A stretch of DNA of 7,790 nt from Campylobacteraceae bacterium (lineage in GTDB: Bacteria; Campylobacterota; Campylobacteria; Campylobacterales; Sulfurovaceae): contig JALVVQ010000260.1 in NCBI GenBank assembly GCA_027023325.1, positions 1-7,790 of the forward strand. The letters are read 5' to 3'. Position numbers and translations under genes: made by a program. Shown here piece by piece: positions 1-5,547 of this stretch. Position 1 is the first letter of the stretch. The number at the start of each line of letters is the position of its first letter. The notes beneath the pieces are model-generated. The model saw nothing but the letters and a program-made list of their open reading frames with translations, ran no database searches and had not been told where the DNA came from.

Positions 1-449
1 TGCGTGAGGACATCCAGTAGATTCTCTTTGGGGAGGTAGGTCGCTGACCAGAAAGGTTTGGCATCTGGTGTCATCACAATCGTCAGAGGCCAACCGCCCC
101 CTCGGCCATTCATGACCTGATAGACATTTTGATAGTAGTTGTCCAGCTGGGGCATCTCCTCTCTGTCTACTTTGATGGCGATATAGCCATTGTCCAATGC
201 CTTGGCCACCTCTTCCTTCTCAAAGCTCTCCTCCTCCATGACATGACACCAGTGGCAGGTGCTGTAGCCTATAGAGAGAAAGATTAGTTTGTGCTCTTTT
301 TGTGCTTTGGCAAGTGTGGCTTTGGTCCACGGCATCCAGGCTACAGGGTTGTCCGCATGCTGCTGAAGGTAGGGAGACTGTTCATTTTTGAGTGCATTGC
401 CTGTCAGTGTGGTCAGTGTCATGAGCAATCCTATAAGTATCGTTTTCAT
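1..449 (-). CDS. DUF255/YyaL-type thioredoxin-fold protein, exported; N-terminal part only (runs off left edge)
   Basis: The reverse strand opens with ATG at 449-447 and stays open to the window edge, giving about 149 residues with no stop. Residues 1-19 look like a signal peptide (MKTILIGLLMTLTTLTGNA), so the protein probably acts in the periplasm. The mature part has the hallmarks of the DUF255 (Thioredox_DsbH) domain: NPVAWMPW near residue 35, FLSIGYSTCHWCHVMEEESF with a Cys65-His-Trp-Cys68 redox motif, KVDREEMP near 93-100, and GGGWPLTIVMTPDAKPF near 117-133. In this family the thioredoxin domain is followed by a large alpha/alpha-barrel, which would lie outside the window. The precise substrate is unknown; a thiol-disulfide role is inferred from CxxC. 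A ribosome-binding AGGA (plus-strand TCCT 459-462) lies 9 nt before the start. It is divergent from slyD. The family call is strong, the function is not. Confidence 0.9.
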   Translation of the reverse strand, partial: MKTILIGLLMTLTTLTGNALKNEQSPYLQQHADNPVAWMPWTKATLAKAQKEHKLIFLSIGYSTCHWCHVMEEESFEKEEVAKALDNGYIAIKVDREEMPQLDNYYQNVYQVMNGRGGGWPLTIVMTPDAKPFWSATYLPKENLLDVLT

Positions 450-468
450 TGGTTTATATCCTACTGTT

Positions 469-486
469 AGTATGCTATATCATACT
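469..486. promoter_or_regulatory. 18-bp inverted repeat over the probable -10 box of the DUF255 gene
   Basis: Perfect 6-bp arms AGTATG (469-474) and CATACT (481-486) flank CTATAT. On the minus strand TATGAT (484-479) is a good -10 box that would give a leader of about 23 nt before the ATG at 449. The repeat therefore sits where a repressor could block the polymerase. No clear -35 is visible, which is common in Campylobacterota. The operator role is an inference. Confidence 0.35.
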
Positions 487-519
487 CCAAGAAAGTAAAT
501 AGGAGAAATAAACTCTGAA

Positions 520-531
520 ATAGTACACTAT
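520..531. promoter_or_regulatory. Small inverted repeat ATAGT-AC-ACTAT in the slyD upstream region
   Basis: Five-base arms ATAGT and ACTAT are separated by AC. The element lies about 28 bp upstream of the possible slyD -10 box and about 60 bp from slyD. Short AT-rich inverted repeats occur by chance, so this is only a candidate protein-binding site. Confidence 0.2.
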
Positions 532-558
532 CTAAAGCTAGATTGAAGCTCTCTTGGC

Positions 559-564
559 TAGAAT
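559..564 (+). promoter_or_regulatory. Possible -10 box (TAGAAT) for slyD
   Basis: TAGAAT matches five of six bases of the sigma-70 consensus and would place a start of transcription near 571, about 22 nt before the ATG at 593. No -35 hexamer at the usual distance is convincing. The box falls inside the longer reading frame that begins with TTG at 554, which is one reason to prefer the ATG at 593 as the real start. Confidence 0.3.
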
Positions 565-592
565 AGCAAAAACTTTTACAGGAAGGATAGAA

Positions 593-1096
593 ATGGCGAT
601 CAAAGAAGAAAACAGTGTCGTTGGTCTTGAGTATGAGGTCAAAGAGGCTGGTACTACAGAGATAGTTGACAGTAACAAGGGTGGCTCACCGTTGGAGTTT
701 ATTACTGGAAAAGGGCAGTTGATTCCAGGGTTAGAAAAGCAACTCGCAGGCATGAATGAAGGTGAGAGTGCAGATATCATGGTCAAAGCAGAAGATGCAT
801 ACGGCGAGGTCAATCCTGAAGCCGTACAGACACTCCCAAAAGAGCAGTTTGAGGGTGTAGAACTTGAGGCTGGTATGATGCTGTATGGTCAGGGTGAAGA
901 TGGACAGCAGGTGCAGGTCATCGTCAAATCTTTTACTGATACAGATGTTACCATTGACTATAACCATCCATTAGCTGGCAAAGATCTGATGTTTGCTGTG
1001 ACAATCATCTCAGAGAGAGATGCGACAGATGATGAGATTTCTAGCGGTGTTGTTGGCGGTGAATCACACTGCCATAGTGGAGGTTGTGGCTGCTAA
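593..1096 (+). CDS. slyD: FKBP-type peptidyl-prolyl cis-trans isomerase, SlyD-like
   Basis: The predicted 167-residue protein is a cytoplasmic prolyl isomerase and chaperone of the SlyD group. The FKBP part is split in the SlyD manner: an N-terminal half with SPLEFITGKGQLIPGLEKQL (32-51), then the insert-in-flap region from YGEVNPEAVQTLPKEQF (70-86) through the early 120s, then the closing half NHPLAGKDLMFAVTI (124-138). The tail ends SHCHSGGCGC, with His159, Cys160, His161, Cys165 and Cys167. It is a short version of the metal-binding tail through which E. coli SlyD binds nickel and helps hydrogenase maturation. The ATG at 593 is chosen over TTG at 554 because AGGAAGG (580-586) lies 6 nt before it and family homology begins there. 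It lies upstream of fabD but is separated by 135 bp, so it is probably its own transcript. Metal use is inferred from the tail. Confidence 0.95.
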   Translation: MAIKEENSVVGLEYEVKEAGTTEIVDSNKGGSPLEFITGKGQLIPGLEKQLAGMNEGESADIMVKAEDAYGEVNPEAVQTLPKEQFEGVELEAGMMLYGQGEDGQQVQVIVKSFTDTDVTIDYNHPLAGKDLMFAVTIISERDATDDEISSGVVGGESHCHSGGCGC

Positions 1097-1100
1097 TAAG

Positions 1101-1115
1101 GAACCCGTGCGGTTC
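1101..1115 (+). terminator. Small hairpin just after slyD (weak terminator candidate)
   Basis: GAACC (1101-1105) and GGTTC (1111-1115) form a 5-bp stem with a CGTGC loop, 4 nt after the slyD stop. No run of T follows (the next bases are ACACTTTAAAG), so intrinsic termination would be weak at best. Confidence 0.25.
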
Positions 1116-1150
1116 ACACTTTAAAGTATTAGCAACTTTACCACCAGACA

Positions 1151-1174
1151 ATGCAGCGCATCTTTGCTCTGCAT
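1151..1174 (+). terminator. Hairpin between slyD and fabD (possible terminator)
   Basis: ATGCAG (1151-1156) pairs with CTGCAT (1169-1174). Inside it, GCA (1158-1160) pairs with TGC (1165-1167) around a TCTT loop, with one C/T mismatch. That gives a nine-pair stem followed by TTACATTCC, only loosely T-rich. It could end the slyD transcript or be an RNA structure upstream of fabD. A TSS near 1213 would place it outside the fabD message, favouring the first reading. Confidence 0.35.
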
Positions 1175-1200
1175 TTACATTCCCCTAACACACTTTTCGA

Positions 1201-1206
1201 TAAAAT
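1201..1206 (+). promoter_or_regulatory. Probable -10 box (TAAAAT) for the fabD-mtnN-ttcA run
   Basis: TAAAAT, in the context CGATAAAATAC, would start transcription near 1213, giving a leader of about 19 nt that carries the AAAGG ribosome-binding site (1220-1224). There is no consensus -35. It is the best promoter candidate in the 135-bp slyD-fabD spacer. Confidence 0.35.
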
Positions 1207-1231
1207 ACACAAAACTTTCAAAGGTATCAGT

Positions 1232-2170
1232 ATGTCAAAAAAACTAGCATTTTTATTCCCCGGACAAGGATCTCAGGCGACAGGCATGGGAAAAGACTTC
1301 TTCGAAAAATCGGAGCTTGTCAAAACACTGTTTACAGAAGCAAAAGAGCGTACTGGGATTGATTTTGAAGCATTACTTTTTGAGGAGAATGATTTGCTTG
1401 GGCAAACAGCGTACACCCAGCCTGCGATCTTGCTGGTAGCTGCTGCTGCACACAGACTCTTTGTGGATAGCACAGGGATCACACCTAGTGTCACAATGGG
1501 GCACTCTTTGGGCGAGTTTGGCGCTTTGGTGGCTGCAGGAGCATTGGATGCGATCGATGCGGTAGCGCTGGTCAATCTAAGAGGCAAATATATGGCAGAG
1601 GCCTGTGCGACGCAGCCTGTGGGTATGCTGGTCAGTTTGGGATTATCAGATCCTGAGGTAGAAGAGATATGTGAAGTACAGAGACAAGCAGGCAAGCAGG
1701 TCTGGCCTGTCAACTATAATGCCCAAGGACAGATTGTTATCGCCGGTATTAAGAGTGATCTTGAACAGCTGGTTACTGTACTCAAAGAAGCCGGCGCCAG
1801 AAGAGCCATGCTACTGGATATGTCTGTAGCCAGTCACTGTCCGCTGCTTCAGAGTGCAGCAGACCAGTTGGCACCCCTGCTTGAGCAGAAGGTACAGGAT
1901 AGCTTTGTAGCACCAGTAATCTCCAATGTCACTGCACAGCCCTATCAGACCAAAGCAAAAGCACTGGAGCTCCTACCTAAGCAGTTGGTAGCACCGGTAC
2001 GCTATAAACAGTCCATCGCAGCAGTGGATGATGAGGTGGATGCCTATATTGAGTTTGGGCATGGAAATGTATTGAAGGGGCTCAACCGAAAGGCCACCAA
2101 AAAACCTCATTTTAATGTAAGTGATATGGCTTCTTTGGAAGCCACAATTGCGGCGATCGAGGCACTCTAA
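1232..2170 (+). CDS. fabD: Malonyl-CoA:acyl carrier protein transacylase FabD
   Basis: FabD moves malonyl groups from CoA to acyl carrier protein, supplying the extender unit for type II fatty-acid synthesis in the cytoplasm. The 312-residue protein matches the family's usual length of about 310. Visible landmarks are FLFPGQGSQ (7-15), the nucleophile elbow GHSLG (90-94, catalytic Ser92), Arg117 in LRGKYM (carboxylate binding), the catalytic His202 in SVASHCP, and GHGNVLKGL near the C-terminus. The ATG at 1232 is chosen because AAAGG (1220-1224) lies 7 nt upstream and the family's N-terminus begins there. An earlier in-frame ATG at 1151 would add 27 unrelated residues and lies inside a hairpin. 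The stop overlaps the mtnN start, so the two are surely cotranscribed. Confidence 0.98.
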   Translation: MSKKLAFLFPGQGSQATGMGKDFFEKSELVKTLFTEAKERTGIDFEALLFEENDLLGQTAYTQPAILLVAAAAHRLFVDSTGITPSVTMGHSLGEFGALVAAGALDAIDAVALVNLRGKYMAEACATQPVGMLVSLGLSDPEVEEICEVQRQAGKQVWPVNYNAQGQIVIAGIKSDLEQLVTVLKEAGARRAMLLDMSVASHCPLLQSAADQLAPLLEQKVQDSFVAPVISNVTAQPYQTKAKALELLPKQLVAPVRYKQSIAAVDDEVDAYIEFGHGNVLKGLNRKATKKPHFNVSDMASLEATIAAIEAL

Positions 2171-2862
2171 TGCCTAAAATAGCCATCATGGGTGCGATGC
2201 CCGAAGAGATAGAACCAATCATAGCAATACTGCATGATCTCAAAAAAACAGAGTATGCAGATAATACCTACTATGAAGGGAACTACAAGGGAAAAGAGGT
2301 GGTCGTTGCCTATTCTAAGATTGGTAAAGTATTTGCCTCTTTGACTGCTACGATATTGATAGAGAAGTTTGGCTGTGAGGCACTGCTCTTTTCAGGGGTG
2401 GCAGGGGCTATCAATGAGAATCTCTCTATTGGTGATTTAATTATAGCGGACGGTGTGTGCCAGCATGACCTAGATATCACTGCTTTTGGGCATCCGTATG
2501 GCTATGTTCCTGAAGGGGATGTCTGTATCTGGTCAGACAGTGCATTGCGTCAGGTTGCCAAGCGTATCGCCAAAGAGAAGGGTTTGACGCTCAAAGAGGG
2601 AGTCATCGCTACGGGCGATCAGTTTGTCGCCGATCCTCAGAGAAAAACATGGATCGCAGAGACATTCAAGGCAGATGCATTGGAGATGGAGGGTGCAGCG
2701 GTGGCTGTGGTCTGTCATGCGCTGGATGTGCCATTTTTTATCCTTCGTGCGATCAGTGACAGTGCAGATATGGATGCAGGATTTGATTTTGATACCTTCT
2801 TGGTGAGTTCAGCCAAAACCAGTGCCGCGTTTATCTTGGCCATGGTTGAGAAGATTGGGTAG
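2170..2862 (+). CDS. mtnN: 5'-methylthioadenosine/S-adenosylhomocysteine nucleosidase (MTAN, Pfs)
   Basis: This enzyme removes adenine from methylthioadenosine, S-adenosylhomocysteine and 5'-deoxyadenosine, recycling by-products of SAM-using enzymes. In Campylobacterota that make menaquinone by the futalosine route, the same enzyme also cleaves 6-amino-6-deoxyfutalosine; that second role is expected here but not shown by this window. The 230-residue protein has IMGAMPEEIEPI at the N-terminus (Glu13, equivalent to E. coli Glu12), SGVAGAI (75-81), ALEMEGAAVA with Glu172-Met173-Glu174, and ISDSAD with the catalytic Asp197. The active site therefore looks complete. The start overlaps the fabD stop by one base (TAATG), and a GAGG ribosome-binding site (2159-2162) sits in the end of fabD 7 nt upstream, which points to translational coupling. 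Confidence 0.97.
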   Translation: MPKIAIMGAMPEEIEPIIAILHDLKKTEYADNTYYEGNYKGKEVVVAYSKIGKVFASLTATILIEKFGCEALLFSGVAGAINENLSIGDLIIADGVCQHDLDITAFGHPYGYVPEGDVCIWSDSALRQVAKRIAKEKGLTLKEGVIATGDQFVADPQRKTWIAETFKADALEMEGAAVAVVCHALDVPFFILRAISDSADMDAGFDFDTFLVSSAKTSAAFILAMVEKIG

Positions 2863-2866
2863 CACC

Positions 2867-3646
2867 ATGCAGGAGAAAAAAGCCCAAATCAGCAAGAAGC
2901 TCTTGCGGGTATTTGGCAAAAGTAACGCCCAGTTCAAACTAATTGGGGAGGGTGATCGGGTATTGGTAGGATTGAGTGGAGGCAAAGACTCACTGGCGCT
3001 GATTCATCTAATGAAAAATATGCAGCGGCATGCACCGTTTAAGTTTGAATTTGAAGCCTGTACGGTGAGTTATGGTATGCCTGGAGAACAGTATGCCCGA
3101 CTGACAGAACATTGTCGAAAGTATGGGATTACACATACGGTGTACGAGACCAATATCTATACTATATCACAAGATACTATCCGAGAAAATAGTTCATTTT
3201 GCAGCTATTTTTCCCGTATGCGCCGTGGTGCATTGGGAACCTTTGCCCAGAAGGGCGGATTCAACAAGATAGCCCTGGGGCATCATTTTGATGATACGGT
3301 CGAGAGCTTTTTTATGAACATGTTCTACAATGGCAGCATACGCGCAATGGCACCGATCTACAAGGCAGAGCGGGGCTATCATGTCATACGCCCCCTCATA
3401 GAAGCCAGAGAACGACAACTACGAAATTTTGCTGAGGAGAATGGCTTTGCTACGATAGGAGATGAAGCCTGCCCTGCCATGCTCAAAGAAGTGAAAGTGC
3501 CTTATGCTAGAGCCAAGACAAAAGCCTGGCTTGAAGGCATGGAGCAGGAGCAGGAGAATTTTTTCAAAATGCTCAAGGCTTCATTTAAACATATCAATGA
3601 TGATACCCTGCTTGATCCTTCGCGCTGGAGGAGAGAAGATCTCTAG
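2867..3646 (+). CDS. TtcA-like PP-loop ATPase, probable tRNA thiolation protein
   Basis: The 259-residue protein belongs to the TtcA/TilS-type PP-loop superfamily. The ATP-binding loop LSGGKDS is at 36-42, GHHFDD at 138-143 and FFMNMFYNGSIRAM at 148-161, followed by IRPL and REKxI-like segments typical of TtcA. TtcA makes 2-thiocytidine at tRNA position 32 using a [4Fe-4S] cluster held by Cys122, Cys125 and Cys222 in E. coli. By eye, Cys112 and Cys202 match the first and third ligands, but the second is Phe115 (CSYF instead of CSLC). The reaction is therefore uncertain, and I leave out the gene symbol. The ATG at 2867 follows the mtnN stop by 4 nt with only a weak ribosome-binding site, suggesting coupling to mtnN. 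Upstream in-frame starts lie deep inside mtnN. The 3' end overlaps bpt on the other strand. Confidence 0.88.
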   Translation: MQEKKAQISKKLLRVFGKSNAQFKLIGEGDRVLVGLSGGKDSLALIHLMKNMQRHAPFKFEFEACTVSYGMPGEQYARLTEHCRKYGITHTVYETNIYTISQDTIRENSSFCSYFSRMRRGALGTFAQKGGFNKIALGHHFDDTVESFFMNMFYNGSIRAMAPIYKAERGYHVIRPLIEARERQLRNFAEENGFATIGDEACPAMLKEVKVPYARAKTKAWLEGMEQEQENFFKMLKASFKHINDDTLLDPSRWRREDL

Positions 3647-4400
3647 AATCTCCTCCTGTCTCTTTCCAGTCTGGAACTATGTCTAGATCAGGAAATCCGT
3701 CCAAGAGACTCAATGGCTTAAAATTCTCTTTGTAGGCAAATGCTTTGCACCCATCTACCCAGTATCCCAGATAAATATAGGGTAGACCCATCTGCTTGGC
3801 AAGATCCATTTGTTTGATGAGAGAATAGGTACCCAGAGAAAGGTGGGCATACTCTGGGTCATAGTAAAAGTAAATAGCACTGATACCATCATTGACGATA
3901 TCAATCAGATCAACCCCGACCAGCGTATCTCCCGCATAGTAAAGTACCTCCCTTCCAAAATCATGCGCACCATCAACAAAATTTTCAAAATACTCTTTTT
4001 GCGAGATCTCTCGATGTCTCCATTGGTCTTTGCGGGATTTCCATGCGTGATAGCGGTTGTAGAGCTCGATATGGGCTTTGCTGAGAGAGGGTCTTTGGAT
4101 GATGATCTTTGTCTCTGTGTTCTTTTTGATGACGCGTCTTTGGGATTTCCTGGGAGAGAAAGTGTCTGCCTGGATACGGAGACTTTTGCAGGCATCGCAC
4201 CCCTGACAGATAGGATGGAAATAGTATTTGCCAAAACGACGCCAGCCTCTCTGTATGACAGCTGTGACAAAATCTTTGCTGGCATGCTCAATGTGGCGAT
4301 AGTTCATCCTGACACTTTTGTCTGGAAGATAGGCGCAGGGATAGTCCAGCATACAAAAATCAGTCGAGTCCGGATGGAGTTGGGTATTTGCTTTATTCAT
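3594..4400 (-). CDS. bpt: Aspartate/glutamate leucyltransferase Bpt (Ate/Bpt family)
   Basis: Bpt transfers leucine from leucyl-tRNA to proteins with N-terminal Asp or Glu, marking them for ClpS/ClpAP-type degradation. The 268-residue protein shows the N-terminal ATE domain, with CAYLPDK (22-28), RGWRRFGKYYFHPICQGCDAC (51-71, Cys65/68/71) and KSLRI. The C-terminal GNAT-like domain has VGVDLIDIVNDGISAIYFYY, DPEYAHLSLGTYSLIKQM and YIYLGYWVDGCKAFAYKENFKPL (208-230). The leucyl rather than arginyl specificity is inferred from bacterial origin. Homology appears to fade after about residue 245, and the last 17 codons overlap the end of the ttcA-like gene. No ribosome-binding site precedes the ATG at 4400. 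A TAGAAT box 7 nt upstream could make the message leaderless. Met17 is the next in-frame ATG but would cut close to the conserved Cys22. Confidence 0.95.
   Translation of the reverse strand: MNKANTQLHPDSTDFCMLDYPCAYLPDKSVRMNYRHIEHASKDFVTAVIQRGWRRFGKYYFHPICQGCDACKSLRIQADTFSPRKSQRRVIKKNTETKIIIQRPSLSKAHIELYNRYHAWKSRKDQWRHREISQKEYFENFVDGAHDFGREVLYYAGDTLVGVDLIDIVNDGISAIYFYYDPEYAHLSLGTYSLIKQMDLAKQMGLPYIYLGYWVDGCKAFAYKENFKPLSLLDGFPDLDIVPDWKETGGDSRDLLSSSAKDQAGYHH
3627..3656 (+). terminator. Hairpin in the ttcA/bpt 3' overlap, probable terminator
   Basis: GGAGGAGA (3627-3634) and TCTCCTCC (3649-3656) are perfect 8-bp arms around a 14-nt loop that contains the ttcA-like stop codon (TAG, 3644-3646). 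Downstream on the plus strand comes TGTCTCTTTCC, a broken pyrimidine run. The hairpin lies inside the last codons of bpt as well, so it may stop transcription from both sides. The long loop and poor T tract keep confidence moderate. Confidence 0.4.
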
Positions 4401-4406
4401 AGGCAG

Positions 4407-4412
4407 ATTCTA
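4407..4412 (-). promoter_or_regulatory. Possible -10 box (TAGAAT) for bpt
   Basis: Read on the minus strand, TAGAAT lies 4412-4407. A start of transcription 7 nt later falls at about 4400, the A of the bpt ATG. An alternative -10, TATCAT (4431-4426), would give a leader of about 19 nt. Neither has a convincing -35. Confidence 0.3.
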
Positions 4413-4426
4413 TCAAAATTTTGATA
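4411..4426. promoter_or_regulatory. Perfect 16-bp palindrome between bpt and trmN6, operator candidate
   Basis: TATCAAAATTTTGATA is a perfect palindrome with no spacer. It is placed in the 59-bp gap between two divergent genes and touches the -10 candidates of both. This is the usual arrangement for a dimeric regulator's site, though the AT-rich composition raises the chance of coincidence. Confidence 0.45.
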
Positions 4427-4430
4427 TGAT
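4425..4430 (+). promoter_or_regulatory. Probable -10 box (TATGAT) for the trmN6-ykgJ-TPR run
   Basis: TATGAT, in the context TTGATATGATAAC, would start transcription near 4437 and give a leader of about 23 nt containing AAAGGAG (4449-4455). Its first two bases are the end of the 16-bp palindrome, so a bound protein would cover it. There is no clear -35. Confidence 0.45.
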
Positions 4431-4459
4431 AACACAGAAGGGAACTTTAAAGGAGTGCC

Positions 4460-5155
4460 GTGTTTCTCTATCAACCCAAGGAAGGGTATCGCTACAACAG
4501 TGACTCCATATTTCTCTACGACTTTGCTAGGAGATTCTCCCCAAAAGGACGATTGCTGGATATAGGGTGTGGGGTAGGGATACTCTCACTTTTGTTGAGC
4601 AGGGATTTTTCTTTGCAGGCAACTATCATCGACAAGCAAGAGAGTATGCTGGCGTACGCCAAGCATAATTTTGGCCTCAATGGTCTGAGCGTGGAAGCAG
4701 TACTGGGGGATATCGGTGCCTATCACACTGATCAACGGTTTGAGACGATTGTTTCCAATCCTCCTTTTTATGACAGCAATGTGACACAAAGTGAGAATAC
4801 CCATCTCAATACTGCCCGCTATGCTCATCATATGCCTATCGAGGTGCTGGTGCACTCGGTCAAGCGTCTGTTGACACCACGAGGATATTTTCTCTTCTGC
4901 TATGATGCCAAGCAGGTAGACAAAGTACTGCAAGTACTGAGAGAAGCGGGGCTTAATCCGGAGCAACTACGCTTTGTTCACCCCAAGGTGGACAGAGAGG
5001 CAAAGATTGTGATGATTGCAGCCAGGGCTGCTTCCAAGTCTATGACCAAGGTTTTGCCACCATTGATTGTATTTGACGAGGAGAGTCATTACCATGAAGA
5101 GCCTAGAGCAGCATTTGAAAAAGCAGATACCCATAGTATCAAAGCAGACCGTTAA
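4460..5155 (+). CDS. TrmN6-like SAM-dependent methyltransferase (tRNA1(Val) adenine-37 N6 type)
   Basis: The 231-residue protein is a class I methyltransferase close to E. coli TrmN6 (YfiC), which methylates N6 of A37 in tRNA1(Val). It has YQPKEGYRYNSDSIFLYDF (4-22) typical of the subgroup, the SAM-binding loop LLDIGCGVG (32-40), an acidic residue after strand 2 (IIDKQ), and the catalytic NPPFY (100-104) that marks N6-adenine or N5-glutamine methyltransferases. YNSD and NPPFYDSN favour the tRNA group over HemK/PrmC, but the exact target is inferred. The start is GTG at 4460, with a full AAAGGAG ribosome-binding site (4449-4455) 4 nt upstream; no in-frame ATG is near. It leads a tight run with the YkgJ-family gene (17-nt gap). 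Confidence 0.85.
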   Translation: MFLYQPKEGYRYNSDSIFLYDFARRFSPKGRLLDIGCGVGILSLLLSRDFSLQATIIDKQESMLAYAKHNFGLNGLSVEAVLGDIGAYHTDQRFETIVSNPPFYDSNVTQSENTHLNTARYAHHMPIEVLVHSVKRLLTPRGYFLFCYDAKQVDKVLQVLREAGLNPEQLRFVHPKVDREAKIVMIAARAASKSMTKVLPPLIVFDEESHYHEEPRAAFEKADTHSIKADR

Positions 5156-5172
5156 CAAAGGGGTAAAGTAAA

Positions 5173-5547
5173 GTGGATATCATCACACATACACAGTATA
5201 GTTATCGTTTTGACCCTTCTGCCTGTGAAGCATGCGGAGGGAAGTGCTGTAGGGGTGAGAGTGGCTACATTTGGGCAAAATATCAAGAGATCATTGATAT
5301 GGCAGCCTATCTTGAGATGACAGTGGAGGATTTTGCTGTCCAGTATCTACGCAAAGTGAAGCATCGGTATTCGCTTACCGAAAAACAGTTAGGAGAAGAG
5401 GACTATGCCTGTATCTTTTTTGATGAGACCAAGGAGCGTTGCGGTATTTACCCTGTGCGACCGTCACAGTGCCGTACTTTTCCTTTTTGGGAACAGTTTA
5501 AACAAAATGAAAAAGAGGTGAGAGAAGAGTGTCCTGGAATCATATAA
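5173..5547 (+). CDS. YkgJ-family cysteine-cluster protein (putative Zn/Fe-chelating domain)
   Basis: The 124-residue protein carries the family's Cys pattern: CEACGGKCC (Cys18, 21, 25, 26), then Cys80, Cys90 in ERCGIYPVRPSQC, Cys100, and Cys120 in EECPGI. The segment CGIYPVRPSQCRTFPFW is a near-perfect family signature. The cluster is thought to bind zinc or an iron-sulfur centre; the cellular job of the family is not established. No signal peptide or membrane segment is visible, so it is probably cytoplasmic. The GTG at 5173 follows AAGGGG (about 5158-5163) at a workable distance; there is no closer ATG. Its last 19 nt overlap the start of the TPR gene, suggesting coupled translation. Confidence 0.88.
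   Translation: MDIITHTQYSYRFDPSACEACGGKCCRGESGYIWAKYQEIIDMAAYLEMTVEDFAVQYLRKVKHRYSLTEKQLGEEDYACIFFDETKERCGIYPVRPSQCRTFPFWEQFKQNEKEVREECPGII

Noticed and set aside
554..592. N-terminal extension of SlyD from TTG at 554
   Set aside because: A strong ribosome-binding site sits before ATG 593, the extension has no family similarity and it covers the likely -10 box.
538..813. A 91-codon minus-strand frame opposite slyD
   Set aside because: It is antisense to slyD, low in complexity (Ser/Pro rich) and has no translation signal or homology I can see.
1151..1231. N-terminal extension of FabD from ATG at 1151
   Set aside because: The ATG is in the arm of a hairpin, lacks a ribosome-binding site, and the FabD family starts at the ATG at 1232.
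2867..3646. The PP-loop protein as TilS (tRNA-Ile lysidine synthase)
   Set aside because: It lacks the TilS C-terminal domains, and SRMRRG, GHHFDD and NMFYNGSIRAM match the TtcA branch better.
3810..4424. A 204-codon open frame on the plus strand opposite bpt
   Set aside because: It lies wholly antisense to a well-supported gene apart from its last 24 bp, has no ribosome-binding site and no recognisable domain; it is a by-product of bpt codon use.
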